Origin: Parahaliea mediterranea
GTDB lineage: Bacteria; Pseudomonadota; Gammaproteobacteria; Pseudomonadales; Halieaceae
Assembly: GCF_017255185.1 (NCBI RefSeq)
Contig: NZ_JAFKCZ010000001.1
Coordinates: 186,001-250,000 of the forward strand
Reading direction: 5' to 3'
Length of the DNA stretch: 64,000 nucleotides
Both the position numbers and the translations under genes were made by a program. Numbering within the stretch: the first letter of the stretch is position 1; each line of letters starts with the position of its first letter. A model generated the notes under the pieces. The model ran no database searches. It had not been told where the DNA came from and saw only the letters and a list, made by a program, of their open reading frames with translations. This document shows positions 8,417 through 18,400 of this stretch, piece by piece.

Positions 8417-9691
8417 TTACTCGCGCGGTAGTACACCGTTGTAGAAGATATCAAAGTAGTCGTTGGCGGCGCTCTCCAGGTCGTCGACGCGGCGCCAGAG
8501 GCCGATGTCCATGGATGCGTTGATGGCGCCGGCAATCAGGTTCTGCGCAATCACAGTGTCGATCTGCCGTACGCTACCGTCATCAATCCCCTCGCGGATA
8601 AAATCCCCGAAGCGGGCGTTGGAGGCTTCGGTGCGCTTGAGGATTTCCCGGCGTCTGTCTATCGGGAGTGCGGTGATGGTGTTGTAGCGGATCAGCGGGC
8701 CTTCGTCCGAATTCTGTACGCGGAAAATGCCGCGACAGACCTGGGCGACTTTTTCCAGGCCGCTGCCGTCGATCTTCTTCGCCTCGGCGTGAATGCGGGC
8801 GGTGGCGTCCTGTGAATAGGTGTAGCAGTTGTACAGCAGGTCTTCCTTGTTCTTGATGTGGTAGTAGAACGCGCCCTTGGAGACGTTGAGGTGCTCGGCA
8901 ATCTCGTCCAGTGAGGTGCCGTTGAACCCCTGCTTGTTGAAGAACCAGGTGCCAGCCTTGTAGAAGGCCTGCTGCTTCAGGCGGTTTTGTTCCTCCCGGT
9001 CGAAGCCCTGCACGAAACTGGCGGGCGCGCGCGGAATGCCGCCCCGGGTCGGAGTGTACTGCCCCCTGCCCGCATACAGGCCGTGGGAGAGTATGTCGGC
9101 GGCGCTATTGGCGGCGTCCATCACCTTGTCCCGCGGTATGCTGTGGAGCCAGGAAAACGTCCAGTCCACCGAGCCGATGATGGCGCGGGTCGCGGAAGTT
9201 GTGTCGAGCTTGCGAAACTTGCCCTCGGCAATGCCATCGCGCAGGTATTGTCGCAATCGCTTGAACATGGTGATATAGACCGCCTCGACCTCTTTGCGGT
9301 GTGGCTCTTTGAGAGAGGCGATTTCGAGCAGGGCGGCGATGTATGGGCCTCGCCCTTCCTGGGCGGCCAGCCAGTTTTCAAAATGTCGGAGGAAAAAAGC
9401 CCGGGCGCGCAGGAGGGGGTCGTCGGTCTGGGCTTCTATCTCATCCATCTGCCGCAAATGGTGTTGCAAGGCAGCCATGTAGCATTGGTAGATCAGCTCT
9501 TCCTTGGTTTTGACATAGTAGTAGAGGCTGGTCTTGGTGAGCCCCAGAGTAGCCGCGATGTCTTGTAGAGTCGTGGCGCGAGAACCCTTGGAATTGAAGA
9601 GCTTGGCTGCCTGGGAGAGGATGGCGGCCCGCTTGGCGTCGTGCTGCGCGGAGCGATTGAAGGGCGAAGATGTCGGTTTGTCGTTACTCAT
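8417..9691 (-). CDS. Tandem (double) TetR-family transcriptional regulator
   Basis: This 424-residue protein contains two complete TetR units in one chain. The first HTH lies at about residues 20-70 (TLQDIAATLGLTKTSLYYYV) and is followed by a ligand domain. A second HTH lies at about 236-290 (SLDEIAEHLNVSKGAFYYHI) with its own ligand domain. A typical TetR protein is about 200 residues and dimerises; this fusion could bind DNA as an intramolecular pseudo-dimer. The two HTHs are clearly diverged, so it is an old fusion or duplication. It sits upstream of tesB on the same strand and 62 bp after tag. The AT-rich 9692-9753 stretch could hold its promoter and operator. Confidence 0.9.
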   Translation of the reverse strand: MSNDKPTSSPFNRSAQHDAKRAAILSQAAKLFNSKGSRATTLQDIAATLGLTKTSLYYYVKTKEELIYQCYMAALQHHLRQMDEIEAQTDDPLLRARAFFLRHFENWLAAQEGRGPYIAALLEIASLKEPHRKEVEAVYITMFKRLRQYLRDGIAEGKFRKLDTTSATRAIIGSVDWTFSWLHSIPRDKVMDAANSAADILSHGLYAGRGQYTPTRGGIPRAPASFVQGFDREEQNRLKQQAFYKAGTWFFNKQGFNGTSLDEIAEHLNVSKGAFYYHIKNKEDLLYNCYTYSQDATARIHAEAKKIDGSGLEKVAQVCRGIFRVQNSDEGPLIRYNTITALPIDRRREILKRTEASNARFGDFIREGIDDGSVRQIDTVIAQNLIAGAINASMDIGLWRRVDDLESAANDYFDIFYNGVLPRE

Positions 9692-9753
9692 GCCAACCCC
9701 CGCCCCGGTCTTGGCGGAGGGGCGAGCATACTCGTTCGTCTAAAATTCAAACT

Positions 9754-10344
9754 TTAAGTATTTTTTTTGGTACTGTCCAGTCCCGCGCATGCGCTATGGC
9801 GGAAACAATTCACCGTGTGATCATTCACCATACCGGTCGCCTGCATATGGGCGTAGATGATGGTCGAGCCGACGAAGGTGAAGCCGCGAGCCTTCATGTC
9901 CTTGCTGATTTTGTCGGAAAGCGGGGTGGTGGCGGGCACCTTGGACAGGGATTTCCAGCGGTTCTGGATTGGCCGGCCATCGACGAAACCCCAGATATAG
10001 TCGCTAAACGAGCCGTACTCCTCGCGGACGGCCAGGAATGCGCGGGCATTGGTGCGCGCGCCGAAGACCTTGAGACGGTTGCGGACAATGCCAGGGTCCT
10101 GCAGCCGTTTTTCCAACTGCTTGTCGGTAAAGCGCGCCACGCGCTCCGGATCGAATCCAGCGAACTGCTTCCGGTAACCTTCGCGCTTGCGCAGCACGGT
10201 TATCCAAGACAAGCCGGCTTGCGCTCCCTCGAGAATCAGGAATTCGAACAGGGTGGTGTCATCATAGACCGGCACGCCCCATTCCTCATCGTGATACTGT
10301 ACGTAGAGCGGGTCCTCGCCACACCAGCCGCAGCGTTGTTCCAT
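9754..10344 (-). CDS. tag: DNA-3-methyladenine glycosylase I
   Basis: Tag excises 3-methyladenine from alkylated DNA. The 196-residue product has the zinc ligands in the expected places: Cys5 and His18 in MEQRCGWC...QYHDEEWG and the His/Cys pair in NDHTVNCFRH near the C-terminus. The FEFLILEGAQAGLSW helix with the active-site Glu and the FVGSTIIYAHMQATGMVNDH block are also present. The gene is divergent from the crotonase gene at 10463 and reads toward the tetR-tesB genes; a functional tie to them is not evident. Confidence 0.96.
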   Translation of the reverse strand: MEQRCGWCGEDPLYVQYHDEEWGVPVYDDTTLFEFLILEGAQAGLSWITVLRKREGYRKQFAGFDPERVARFTDKQLEKRLQDPGIVRNRLKVFGARTNARAFLAVREEYGSFSDYIWGFVDGRPIQNRWKSLSKVPATTPLSDKISKDMKARGFTFVGSTIIYAHMQATGMVNDHTVNCFRHSACAGLDSTKKNT

Positions 10345-10462
10345 GGTTATTCTCCGGTGATTTCTGCCGCAGTATGTGTGCGGCGATGGCGGGTGTCCAG
10401 CAGTGACTGGCAGCCTCCGTCACGCTGTGGGAAAATCGCAGGCTTTTCGGGGCTCGAACAAC

Positions 10463-11221
10463 ATGACCGATACAATCAAGTACTCCAGTGATGGCCGCAT
10501 TGGGCGTTTGCTGCTCAACAACCCGGGCCGCCATAATTCCCTGGGCGAGGAGCAGCTATCGGCGATGCAGCAGCATCTGCGAATGCTTACTCGTACAAGC
10601 GGGCCCCGTGTACTGGTCATTACAGGGGCAGGTGATCGTACGTTTTGCTCCGGGGCCTCGTTACAGGAGATGAACAGCGGCAAGATTAGTGGTGAATTGT
10701 TCCAGGATACCACCGATCTGATAGCGGCCTTGCCCATCCCCACCATCGCCGCGTTGAATGGCAATGTGTTCGGCGGCGGCGTGGAATTGGCGTTGAGTTG
10801 CGATTTTCGTATTGGCCTGGAAGGTACGCGCATGCGGGTGCCCGCGGCGGCTATTGGCCTGTGTTATCCGACGAGTGGTATCGAACGTTTCGTGCAGCGC
10901 CTAGGCGTGTCCGCTGCCAAACGCCTGCTCATGGCGGCCGAGGAAATCAGCGGTCGTGACATGGTTGATATCGGTTTCCTTGATTACCTGAGCGACCGGG
11001 AAGGTTTTCAAGCCGCTGTGGAAAACATCGCCAACAACCTGTCGGATCTCGCCCCTCTTGCCGTTTGTGCGATGAAGGAGATCATTCAGGGAGCCTCGGC
11101 CGGCGCACTGGATCCGGAGCGTGTCCGTGTACTTGCTCAACGCTGCCTGGAATCCGAAGATCTACAGGAAGGTTTCGCGGCGCAGCGCGAGAAGAGAAAA
11201 CCCGACTTTAGCGGGCGCTAG
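10463..11221 (+). CDS. Enoyl-CoA hydratase/isomerase family protein, catalytic Glu residues not conserved
   Basis: This 252-residue crotonase-fold protein has the oxyanion-hole loops (FCSGASLQEM and GNVFGGGVELALSCDF). The two segments that carry the catalytic glutamates in true hydratases are altered: PAAAIGLCYPTSG replaces the usual PE...GAGG pattern. The ATG at 10463 is chosen because similarity begins there (MTDTIKYSSDGRIGRLLL); the longer open frame upstream is not conserved in type. It may be an isomerase, hydrolase or decarboxylase of the superfamily rather than a hydratase. Its 3' end overlaps the convergent ApbE-like gene by 14 bp. Confidence 0.8.
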   Translation: MTDTIKYSSDGRIGRLLLNNPGRHNSLGEEQLSAMQQHLRMLTRTSGPRVLVITGAGDRTFCSGASLQEMNSGKISGELFQDTTDLIAALPIPTIAALNGNVFGGGVELALSCDFRIGLEGTRMRVPAAAIGLCYPTSGIERFVQRLGVSAAKRLLMAAEEISGRDMVDIGFLDYLSDREGFQAAVENIANNLSDLAPLAVCAMKEIIQGASAGALDPERVRVLAQRCLESEDLQEGFAAQREKRKPDFSGR

Positions 11222-12131
11222 ACAATCCCGCACTCCGTGCCAGCGGGCCGTGGCACCCCCTTGATCTATCGATACTCAGCCAAGGCAAGTTCAGGGCGGA
11301 GAGCCAGTCCAGGGCTTCCTGTTCTGCCCGAAAACGGGCGACCGTGGCGGCGGCACATGCTTCCAGGGCTTGGGGGGCGGCTACAGCCACCGACAGCGGA
11401 CCCGGTATGGGGTAGCCATCTGCTGGGCTGAAAGCCTGGCCGAAGTGCTCGCCATTGATCATTAGTCGACGCTCGAAGTTTCCGCGCTGGGAATAACACG
11501 CATTGTTTAGCTTCATGCGGTGAATGGCCGTGCGCGAGCCGTGCGGATAGCGAATGCCCACCAGCCAGTTGGCGCCGTCGGGCTGGCGACCGATGGTGCC
11601 GACATCCCTGTCCAGGTCGATGAGCGCGGAAGTTACCCCTTCTCTGAGCAGCAGTCTTCTCAAACTGTCGACCACATATGGACAGATGCAGCTGTCGAGA
11701 TTGAGCATCAACTCACTGGTGTCGCTGCGAAGTGAGTTGCCGTCGTGCCGAACATGGTGCCAACCAGTCATGGTCAGTGCGGTTTGGATTGCCTGGTCCG
11801 TCGGGGGCAAAGGGGCTGTTGACCGCCAAAGCTTGTCTACACAGACGATACTTGGATCGAACACATTATTGGTTTTTTCCCGTATGGCGGAGATGTATTC
11901 CAGCAGTTGGCGAACCTCGCCATCAATCGCTGCGCTGGTTGACGGACTCAGTGAATGGTTAAAGGCGTGAACCAGGCTGCCTTGCCTATGTGCCCCGAGA
12001 CGGCCCTCAATGCGTCGTAGTTCACCAATGGCAAGCTCTAGCAGCGCAGGACCGCGCCCGTTGAGATCGCCGACGACAATATGGCAAGCCCTTCCGAGAG
12101 CGTGAAACCTTTTTTCGACCAACCTGTTCAA
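11208..12131 (-). CDS. ApbE-like (FAD:protein FMN transferase family) protein, degenerate
   Basis: This 307-residue protein matches the ApbE fold in order: a RRIEGRLGAHRQGSLVHAFN segment (family ExxxS...S..N), EYISAIREKTNNVFDPSI, GVTSALIDLDRDVGTIGRQP (family GG-N...G), GANWLVGIRYP, and a C-terminal INGEHFGQAFSPADGYP. The family normally has a His-Ile-hydrophobic-Asp-Pro block at the last site and a GG dipeptide in the central loop; here they read AFSPADG and DLDRD. Catalytic FMN transfer is therefore doubtful. It lies 21 bp after the sensor kinase on the same strand and is probably the last gene of that operon. No signal peptide or lipobox is obvious. Confidence 0.72.
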   Translation of the reverse strand: MNRLVEKRFHALGRACHIVVGDLNGRGPALLELAIGELRRIEGRLGAHRQGSLVHAFNHSLSPSTSAAIDGEVRQLLEYISAIREKTNNVFDPSIVCVDKLWRSTAPLPPTDQAIQTALTMTGWHHVRHDGNSLRSDTSELMLNLDSCICPYVVDSLRRLLLREGVTSALIDLDRDVGTIGRQPDGANWLVGIRYPHGSRTAIHRMKLNNACYSQRGNFERRLMINGEHFGQAFSPADGYPIPGPLSVAVAAPQALEACAAATVARFRAEQEALDWLSALNLPWLSIDRSRGCHGPLARSAGLSSAR

Positions 12132-12152
12132 CTGCGTACTCGGATGGCGGTA

Positions 12153-15100
12153 TCAGGGTGATGGAAGCCCTGCTGACGGTAATCTGACCTGTACCTCGGT
12201 GCCTTGTCGGACGTTGACAGATATCGCCCCACCAAGAACGGCGACTGTTTCAGCCACCGTGGCAATACCGGCAGAGCGCGGTGACTGGAAATCGACTCCC
12301 TCGGGTAGTCCGAGCCCGTTGTCGGAAACGGAGAGAAACAGAAAATCACTGTCATCGGAGGGATCGCCTTTCCGCTTGACTTCTATCCTAATAAAGCAGG
12401 AATGTGAGCCTGGGTCAAAAGCATGGTCTACGGCGTTGCTGAAAAGCTCGTAGAGTACAATGGAAAGTGGCAAAGCAAACTCAGCGCTAAACAGTTCATC
12501 ACATACGTCATTGATAACCGTAATGCGCGAATTGCCCTGCAGATCCCTGGCGGAAACCAGCTCGCCAGCAAGTATGTCGGTGAACTTATGCAAATCAGCT
12601 AGTAGAGTGTCGTGCTTGTAGAACAATGACTTTTCCAGGCAGGCCAGCGCGACAAGCCGTCGTTCCTGATTGGCGGCGTAAGTTGCGTTGACCGAAGACG
12701 GGAGGTGCTCTGCATGCCTTGCAAAGCATTCATTGACCAGTGTCAGCTTGTCCAGGTTAAAGCGGTGTATGCTTTCCACGAGCCGAGACTGATGATCCAG
12801 TTGCTCTTGTACATCGTCCATGGCCCTGTCCGCGGTTTCCTGCATCTCCTGGGCCAGTTGAATGGCTCGACGCCGAATAACCGCATTGTCATAAGTTTTC
12901 TTCGCGTGCCAGGCGATAAGTATCGCGGAAACTGCGTACAGGCAATACGCCCACCAGCTATTCCATGGGGCGGGATTGACTTTGAGCGATGTTGAGATCC
13001 CATCTCGATTCCAAACACCCGCCGAACTCGCTCCCTGAACAAGAAACTGATAGCTACCGGCTGGTAGGTTAGTGTACGTCGCGGTATTGCGATTTCCAAC
13101 ATCGATCCAATCGGGATCGAATCCTTCTAGTTTGTAACGGTATTGATTGTTGGCGGTATCTAGATAGTCGAGAATGCTGAATTCGAAGGTTATGTAGTAG
13201 TCTAGGTAGTCCAGTTCAAGAGACTGTAGATATTTAATCGGCTTTGAAAGAGTAGCGCTCGAGCCGGCGATTGTTACGTCGGTTAGAACAAGAGGAGGTG
13301 GATTGGTATTAACTACAATATTTGAAGGATTGAATCGGTTGTAGCCGTTGCTGCCGCCGAAATATATACGACCCGACGTATCTTTATATGAAGCTCCATA
13401 CTCGAACTCCATACTCTGAAGTCCGTGTGTTTTTCTAAAATAACGAATTTCTTCTAGCTCCCTCACCCAGGCCAGGCCAGAATTTGTCGCCAGCCAAACA
13501 CCTCCTTCTCGATCTGATTGAATCGCATATATAGGTGTATCGGCGAATTCATTAAATCCATATGGGGTGATTTGAGCTGTACTAACATTACGTTTTTTCG
13601 AAGCGGGTGAAAAAAGCAACCCATTTCTTAACGTTCCGAACCAAATGTTTCCATCGTTATCTTCAGTAGCGCACAAAATGATAGATTTTTCCAGGTTCTG
13701 ATGCTGCGCGTTACGAAATGAGGCCGAAAGAAAAGTTTCAGATTCAAGATCAAAAATCTGAAGTCCTCCTTCTGTCCCAACCCAAACTCTTCCTGCGCTG
13801 TCTTGAAAAAGTAAAATTACTCTATCGTTGGCGATAGACATACTATCGGCAGTTGTAAGGTAACTACTAATAGAGTTATTTTGACGGATTATGTTCAAGC
13901 CTCCACCGTAGGTTCCGACAAGAAGTTCTCCAGAGCTTAAGCGTAGCAAAGCACTAATACTGTTTGCTGATAACTTTGGAAAAGTTGTTGCTGAATAATT
14001 TGTTGTTGAACGGGTTGATAGATCAACATTTAGTAGTCCTCTATTCCTGCTACCAAGCCAAATCGAATTCTCCTCAACGAGAAGTGTCATTAAGCGATCG
14101 GTTTCTAGTTCAAGGTCGGGGTAGAGGTCTCGAAATTCCACGTGAGTATTGTTTGTTTCGGAAAAGCTAAACAAGCCGTTGTAAGTTGCTACCCAAAGGC
14201 CGATCTCTTTGGATCCACCTATTGCCGTAATAGAGTGCATTTTAGAATTATCTTTTATGTCATACAGATCAAAAAGTGGCTCAGTTAAAACATTTACGCC
14301 ATTGTAAGTTCCTATCCAGCTAGGTCCTTCGGCAAGGCTAAATATTGAGGTTACTTCATCATTGGTTAATTCTGAATTTTCCATGTAGAAATGTAGTTGC
14401 GTACTTCTGTTATAAACTATGTATAGACCTTGGTCCGTGGCAATTCGATATTCACCTTTAGATGCAACATAATCGATACTATGTATCGTTGAGCGACTTG
14501 AGTCAGAGGAGCTTTGGCTTATTAGCGGGTATTTGGAGCAGGTCTCGTTATTCGTATCAGCAGAGTATAAGCCTGACCCTCTTGTCCCAATTAAAAATAC
14601 CGAATCATTCTCGGTGAATATCTCTTCAACCGGGATATTCTTAAAGCTACATGTTTTATGTGTCTTTACTTTTGAGTATGCGGCTTTCTTCTTCTCGTAT
14701 GAAGCGAACCGTCCATCTTCGGATGCAATATGAATCTGCCCGCTTGGGCTTTCTACGATATCTGAAATTCTCGCCGAGCCGACGGAATTGAGTAAAAGTT
14801 CTTCATTATTTCCCTGTCGAATAATAGAGACGGACCCATCTTCGTGGCCGATCCAGATAGTACCTGAACTATCAACCAGGAGGCTTGATATGCTGGCTTT
14901 TTGTTTCGATAGGTGGTGAGCGATGTATCTGGGATGAGTGGAGAACCTGTTTAAAGTTTCGTCAAAGATAAGTAGTCCGGAGTCTCTTGCCGCGGCGAGT
15001 ATGGTTCCATTTGGTGACTCTACTAGTTCAATAGCATTCAGTTGGTGAGTTGTGCCAGAAGAGTCTACCCAGTCGACAAACTGAACTAAATGATGCCCGT

Positions 15101-15419
15101 CATACTTATGAATTCCATTGAATGTTGCAAGCCATAGAAGTCCTGATTTGGTTTGTACAACGCTGAGGATAGACTTCTGGGTTAGCTTTTGAGTAACACT
15201 TGAATTTGATAGTAGGTACTTGATTCGATCATGGGTGGTTGTTGAGCTACCAAAGCATGTAGGGGCTAGCAATACTATTACGTATAGGAACGTTATAATA
15301 ACCAGGTTCTTCTGACTTAATTTATATCTAGGTGATGATAACAATGAGATTTTCAGGCAGCGATTCACGGCCAATGCATGTTGTTTTTTGATTAAAGTAG
15401 CTTTTTTTGAGACGTCCAT
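12153..15419 (-). CDS. Membrane sensor kinase: beta-propeller (Reg_prop), Y_Y_Y, TM, HisKA_2-like/HATPase
   Basis: This 1088-residue sensor has an N-terminal membrane segment (about 38-55, NLVIITFLYVIVLLAPTCFG) that could be a signal anchor. A periplasmic propeller follows, built from repeats such as GLLWLATFNGIHKYDG, AGRVWVGTEGGLQIFD and GGVWLATNSGLAWV. A Y_Y_Y domain (YRYKLEGFDPDWIDVGN) precedes a second TM segment (WWAYCLYAVSAILIAW). The cytoplasmic part has a probable phospho-acceptor His near residue 885 (ESIHRFNLDKLTLVNE), an N-box LSIVLYELFSNAVDHAF and a G1 box VSDNGLGLP. There is no receiver or DNA-binding domain, so a separate partner is needed. The start is 13 bp after the hybrid kinase stop. 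The propeller half is AT-rich and the kinase end more GC-rich. Confidence 0.88.
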   Translation of the reverse strand: MDVSKKATLIKKQHALAVNRCLKISLLSSPRYKLSQKNLVIITFLYVIVLLAPTCFGSSTTTHDRIKYLLSNSSVTQKLTQKSILSVVQTKSGLLWLATFNGIHKYDGHHLVQFVDWVDSSGTTHQLNAIELVESPNGTILAAARDSGLLIFDETLNRFSTHPRYIAHHLSKQKASISSLLVDSSGTIWIGHEDGSVSIIRQGNNEELLLNSVGSARISDIVESPSGQIHIASEDGRFASYEKKKAAYSKVKTHKTCSFKNIPVEEIFTENDSVFLIGTRGSGLYSADTNNETCSKYPLISQSSSDSSRSTIHSIDYVASKGEYRIATDQGLYIVYNRSTQLHFYMENSELTNDEVTSIFSLAEGPSWIGTYNGVNVLTEPLFDLYDIKDNSKMHSITAIGGSKEIGLWVATYNGLFSFSETNNTHVEFRDLYPDLELETDRLMTLLVEENSIWLGSRNRGLLNVDLSTRSTTNYSATTFPKLSANSISALLRLSSGELLVGTYGGGLNIIRQNNSISSYLTTADSMSIANDRVILLFQDSAGRVWVGTEGGLQIFDLESETFLSASFRNAQHQNLEKSIILCATEDNDGNIWFGTLRNGLLFSPASKKRNVSTAQITPYGFNEFADTPIYAIQSDREGGVWLATNSGLAWVRELEEIRYFRKTHGLQSMEFEYGASYKDTSGRIYFGGSNGYNRFNPSNIVVNTNPPPLVLTDVTIAGSSATLSKPIKYLQSLELDYLDYYITFEFSILDYLDTANNQYRYKLEGFDPDWIDVGNRNTATYTNLPAGSYQFLVQGASSAGVWNRDGISTSLKVNPAPWNSWWAYCLYAVSAILIAWHAKKTYDNAVIRRRAIQLAQEMQETADRAMDDVQEQLDHQSRLVESIHRFNLDKLTLVNECFARHAEHLPSSVNATYAANQERRLVALACLEKSLFYKHDTLLADLHKFTDILAGELVSARDLQGNSRITVINDVCDELFSAEFALPLSIVLYELFSNAVDHAFDPGSHSCFIRIEVKRKGDPSDDSDFLFLSVSDNGLGLPEGVDFQSPRSAGIATVAETVAVLGGAISVNVRQGTEVQVRLPSAGLPSP

Positions 15420-15432
15420 GTCAAGCTGGGTT

Positions 15433-18400
15433 TTAACTAACTTTTTTTAGTGAAAATTCTGCGCAGAATTCTTCGACAAACACTTTGTACTCATCTTCTA
15501 GCTCAACAATTAAGGACTTGTAAGGAGCGTTTTCTCTGCTTCTTCCTTTTCTTTCGATATCAGCAGCGATAGACCTTACGCGTTCAGCGCCAATGTTTGC
15601 ACTCATTGACTTGATTGCGTGTGCAGTTTTGTAGATTGCCTCGAGATCGTTGGTGCCGTCATGAATATATAGTTCATCTACTTTTTCATTCATTTGAGAA
15701 ATAAAGCCGTCGAAAATGGCAGGTAAGATTTGATTTCCGGTTTGCCTTTCGACTTCTCTGATGTTCTCGATAGCGGACAAAAGAATTACTCCACGAACAA
15801 GAGACTGTCCGGTATTTGATTTGATTGATGTGCTTGTCGGAAAACTTTGACTAAGCATTGGAGTGTTTTGCAGAGAAGTACCTAAAAACTGGTGGAATAC
15901 TTTGTTTAGGTCCTCCGTCGTGAACGGCTTAGTAACGAACAAATCCATGCCTGCATCTTCTGCAGCAAACTCTTCGTCTTTGCTTGATCCGGCAGTCAAG
16001 GCAACAATTGGCGTTCTTGGGAGATTTTTTTTGCTTTCGTGATCTCTAATTGACCTAGCTGCTTCATAACCGTCCATAATTGGCATCTGACAGTCCATAA
16101 ATACCAAGTCTGGAAGGTTTTCAATGTATGAGCGTACGGCTTCTTTTCCATTGTTGGCTAAGGAAACCTCATGGCCAAACATCTGAATCATCTCTTTTGC
16201 AATACGTTGGTTTGTTTCTACATCCTCTGCAACTAGAATTCTAATAGATTTAGTAGGGCTGTTTTTAATGGCAGGTTGAATCTTGAGCGGTTGAGTGTCT
16301 ATGGAGGAGGCTAGGGTTAATGCTTCGTGAATAGAGTCGCTGGAAATTGGTGCTCCCACTATAGGAAATCTTGAAAATTCATCTGCTACTGATGTTTGAT
16401 CTATTGGCGTGATTAATACGGCATTCTTAATATCATTTAAAGCGTGGGAACATTGCTGTGTTGATTGAAGGCTTGAAAAATCTACAACTAATATTTCAAA
16501 CTGAGATGCGTCATTAATAAACTTATCAAAAGAGCTGTAGCTTTCGACATTTAATCCAAGTCTAACTAAGTGTGTGGCGATCATTTCTGATCTGTATATA
16601 TCTTTGCAGTAGATAGAGGAATTTTTCCCGGCCATATCTGGCTGCTTGATATGATTCTTTTTGATACCAAATGGAATTGTCAAATTAATGGCTGTACCTT
16701 TTTCAGGTTCTGAAGTGACTGCAATGGTTCCGCCCATGAGTTCGACGTAGTGACGAGAGATTGATAGCCCCAATCCTGTGCCGCCATATTCTCTTGTTGT
16801 GCTTGCGTCTGCTTGAATAAATGGATCAAAAATCTTTGAAATAGTCTCTGAGTCCATTCCAATTCCGGTATCTTCTACAACAATAGAGGTCGTACCTATT
16901 TTACGGTTTTTGTTATTTATTCTTGTTGATACTCGAACATTTATATGTCCGTTATGAGTGAATTTAATTGCATTGTTAAGCAGATTTATGACTATTTGGC
17001 GAAGCTTTGTAGGATCTCCATAGCTGAGTTCTGGTGTTAAATTGTCAATGATATTGTTTAACGACAGACCTTTTTTCCTGGCTGGTTCAGCCTGTAGATA
17101 ACAAGTTTCCTCTATTAGCTTTGGCAAGCAGAATTCGGTTACATCTAGTTCTACCTTGGCCGCCTCAACTTTTGAGTAGTCTAGAATTTCATTTATAAGC
17201 TTTAGTAGCGATTCGCCGCTACGATGTGCGGCTTCAGCAAACATTTTCTGTTGATCGGTTAATTTAGTATGTAATAGTAGATCGGTCATGCCTATCATGC
17301 CATGCATGGGCGTCCGTATTTCATGACTCATCGTTGCAAGAAATTTTGATTTTGCTTGATTAGCTTCCTCGGCAGTTTTTCTTGCTTTTTCTAGATCAAC
17401 TGTTCTTTCTGAAACTTTTCTTTCAAGTTCTTCTTGCCGTTGCTTTGCCTGTAGAGAAGCTCGCTTTTGTCGTGACACTAGTAAAAATATCGCTACACTA
17501 ATAAGGCCCAAATAAATGAAGTACGCGGGAAGGCTCCTCCAGGGTGGCGGATTGACTACAATCGGTAGTGAGGCGCCATTCCAGTTCCATGTGCCGTCAG
17601 GGGAGGCGGCAGCTAAACGCAATCTATAATTTCCTGACGGTAATGTGGTAAATGTTGCGACTCTAGAGGAGTCCGAAATTACCCAATCTGGATTGATACC
17701 TTCTAACTTATAGGCATATTGAATCAGATCCGGGTTGGAATAGTCTGCGGCAAAAAATTCAATAGATACCATTTTGTCCTGATAGCCAAGTGTGAGCTCA
17801 GAAATATTGCTATATGATTCTCCGAGTTCGCGCCTGATATTCATTACCCTAATATCGGAAATGCTAACTTGAGGTGGTGGCTTGGCAGTGGGTAAAGTCT
17901 TTGTGTCTATTTGGTTGTAACCATGATTCCCTCCAAAATATATTTGGCCTCCTTTCGATTTAAAGGACGCCCCCATGTTAAATTCGGTATCCTGAAGGCC
18001 ATCTCTTACACCATAGTGCTTAATATTTTCAGTTATTGGATTGAGTTTTGTTACGCCGCTATTGTGCGAAAGCCATAAATTTCCGTGTGTGCCAGATTGA
18101 ATCCCGTATATATGTGAACTTGGAAGCGAAACGTTTTCAGCATAGTGCTCAAATTTTTCAATACCTCGTGCTCTATCCTCTAGTTGCCAGCGATTTAGTC
18201 CTCCGCCATTAGTTCCTAGCCATAAATCTTGGTTTTCATCTTCAAAGAAAGCCCAAACCATATCGTTCGAAATTCCATCTGAATCTCCCCTCTTGGAGAA
18301 TATTCTTGTAAATCTCTTGGCGCCTGGTTCAAGTTTGTTTAGGCCACTTTCGGTGCCAACCCATATGATTCCTAGAGAGTCTTCAAATAGCGCGATGACA

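Noticed and set aside
8383-8535. Longer N-terminus for TesB
   Set aside because: The upstream part overlaps the TetR coding region and is Thr/Ser-rich shadow sequence; the GTG at 8382 has a GGAG at proper distance.
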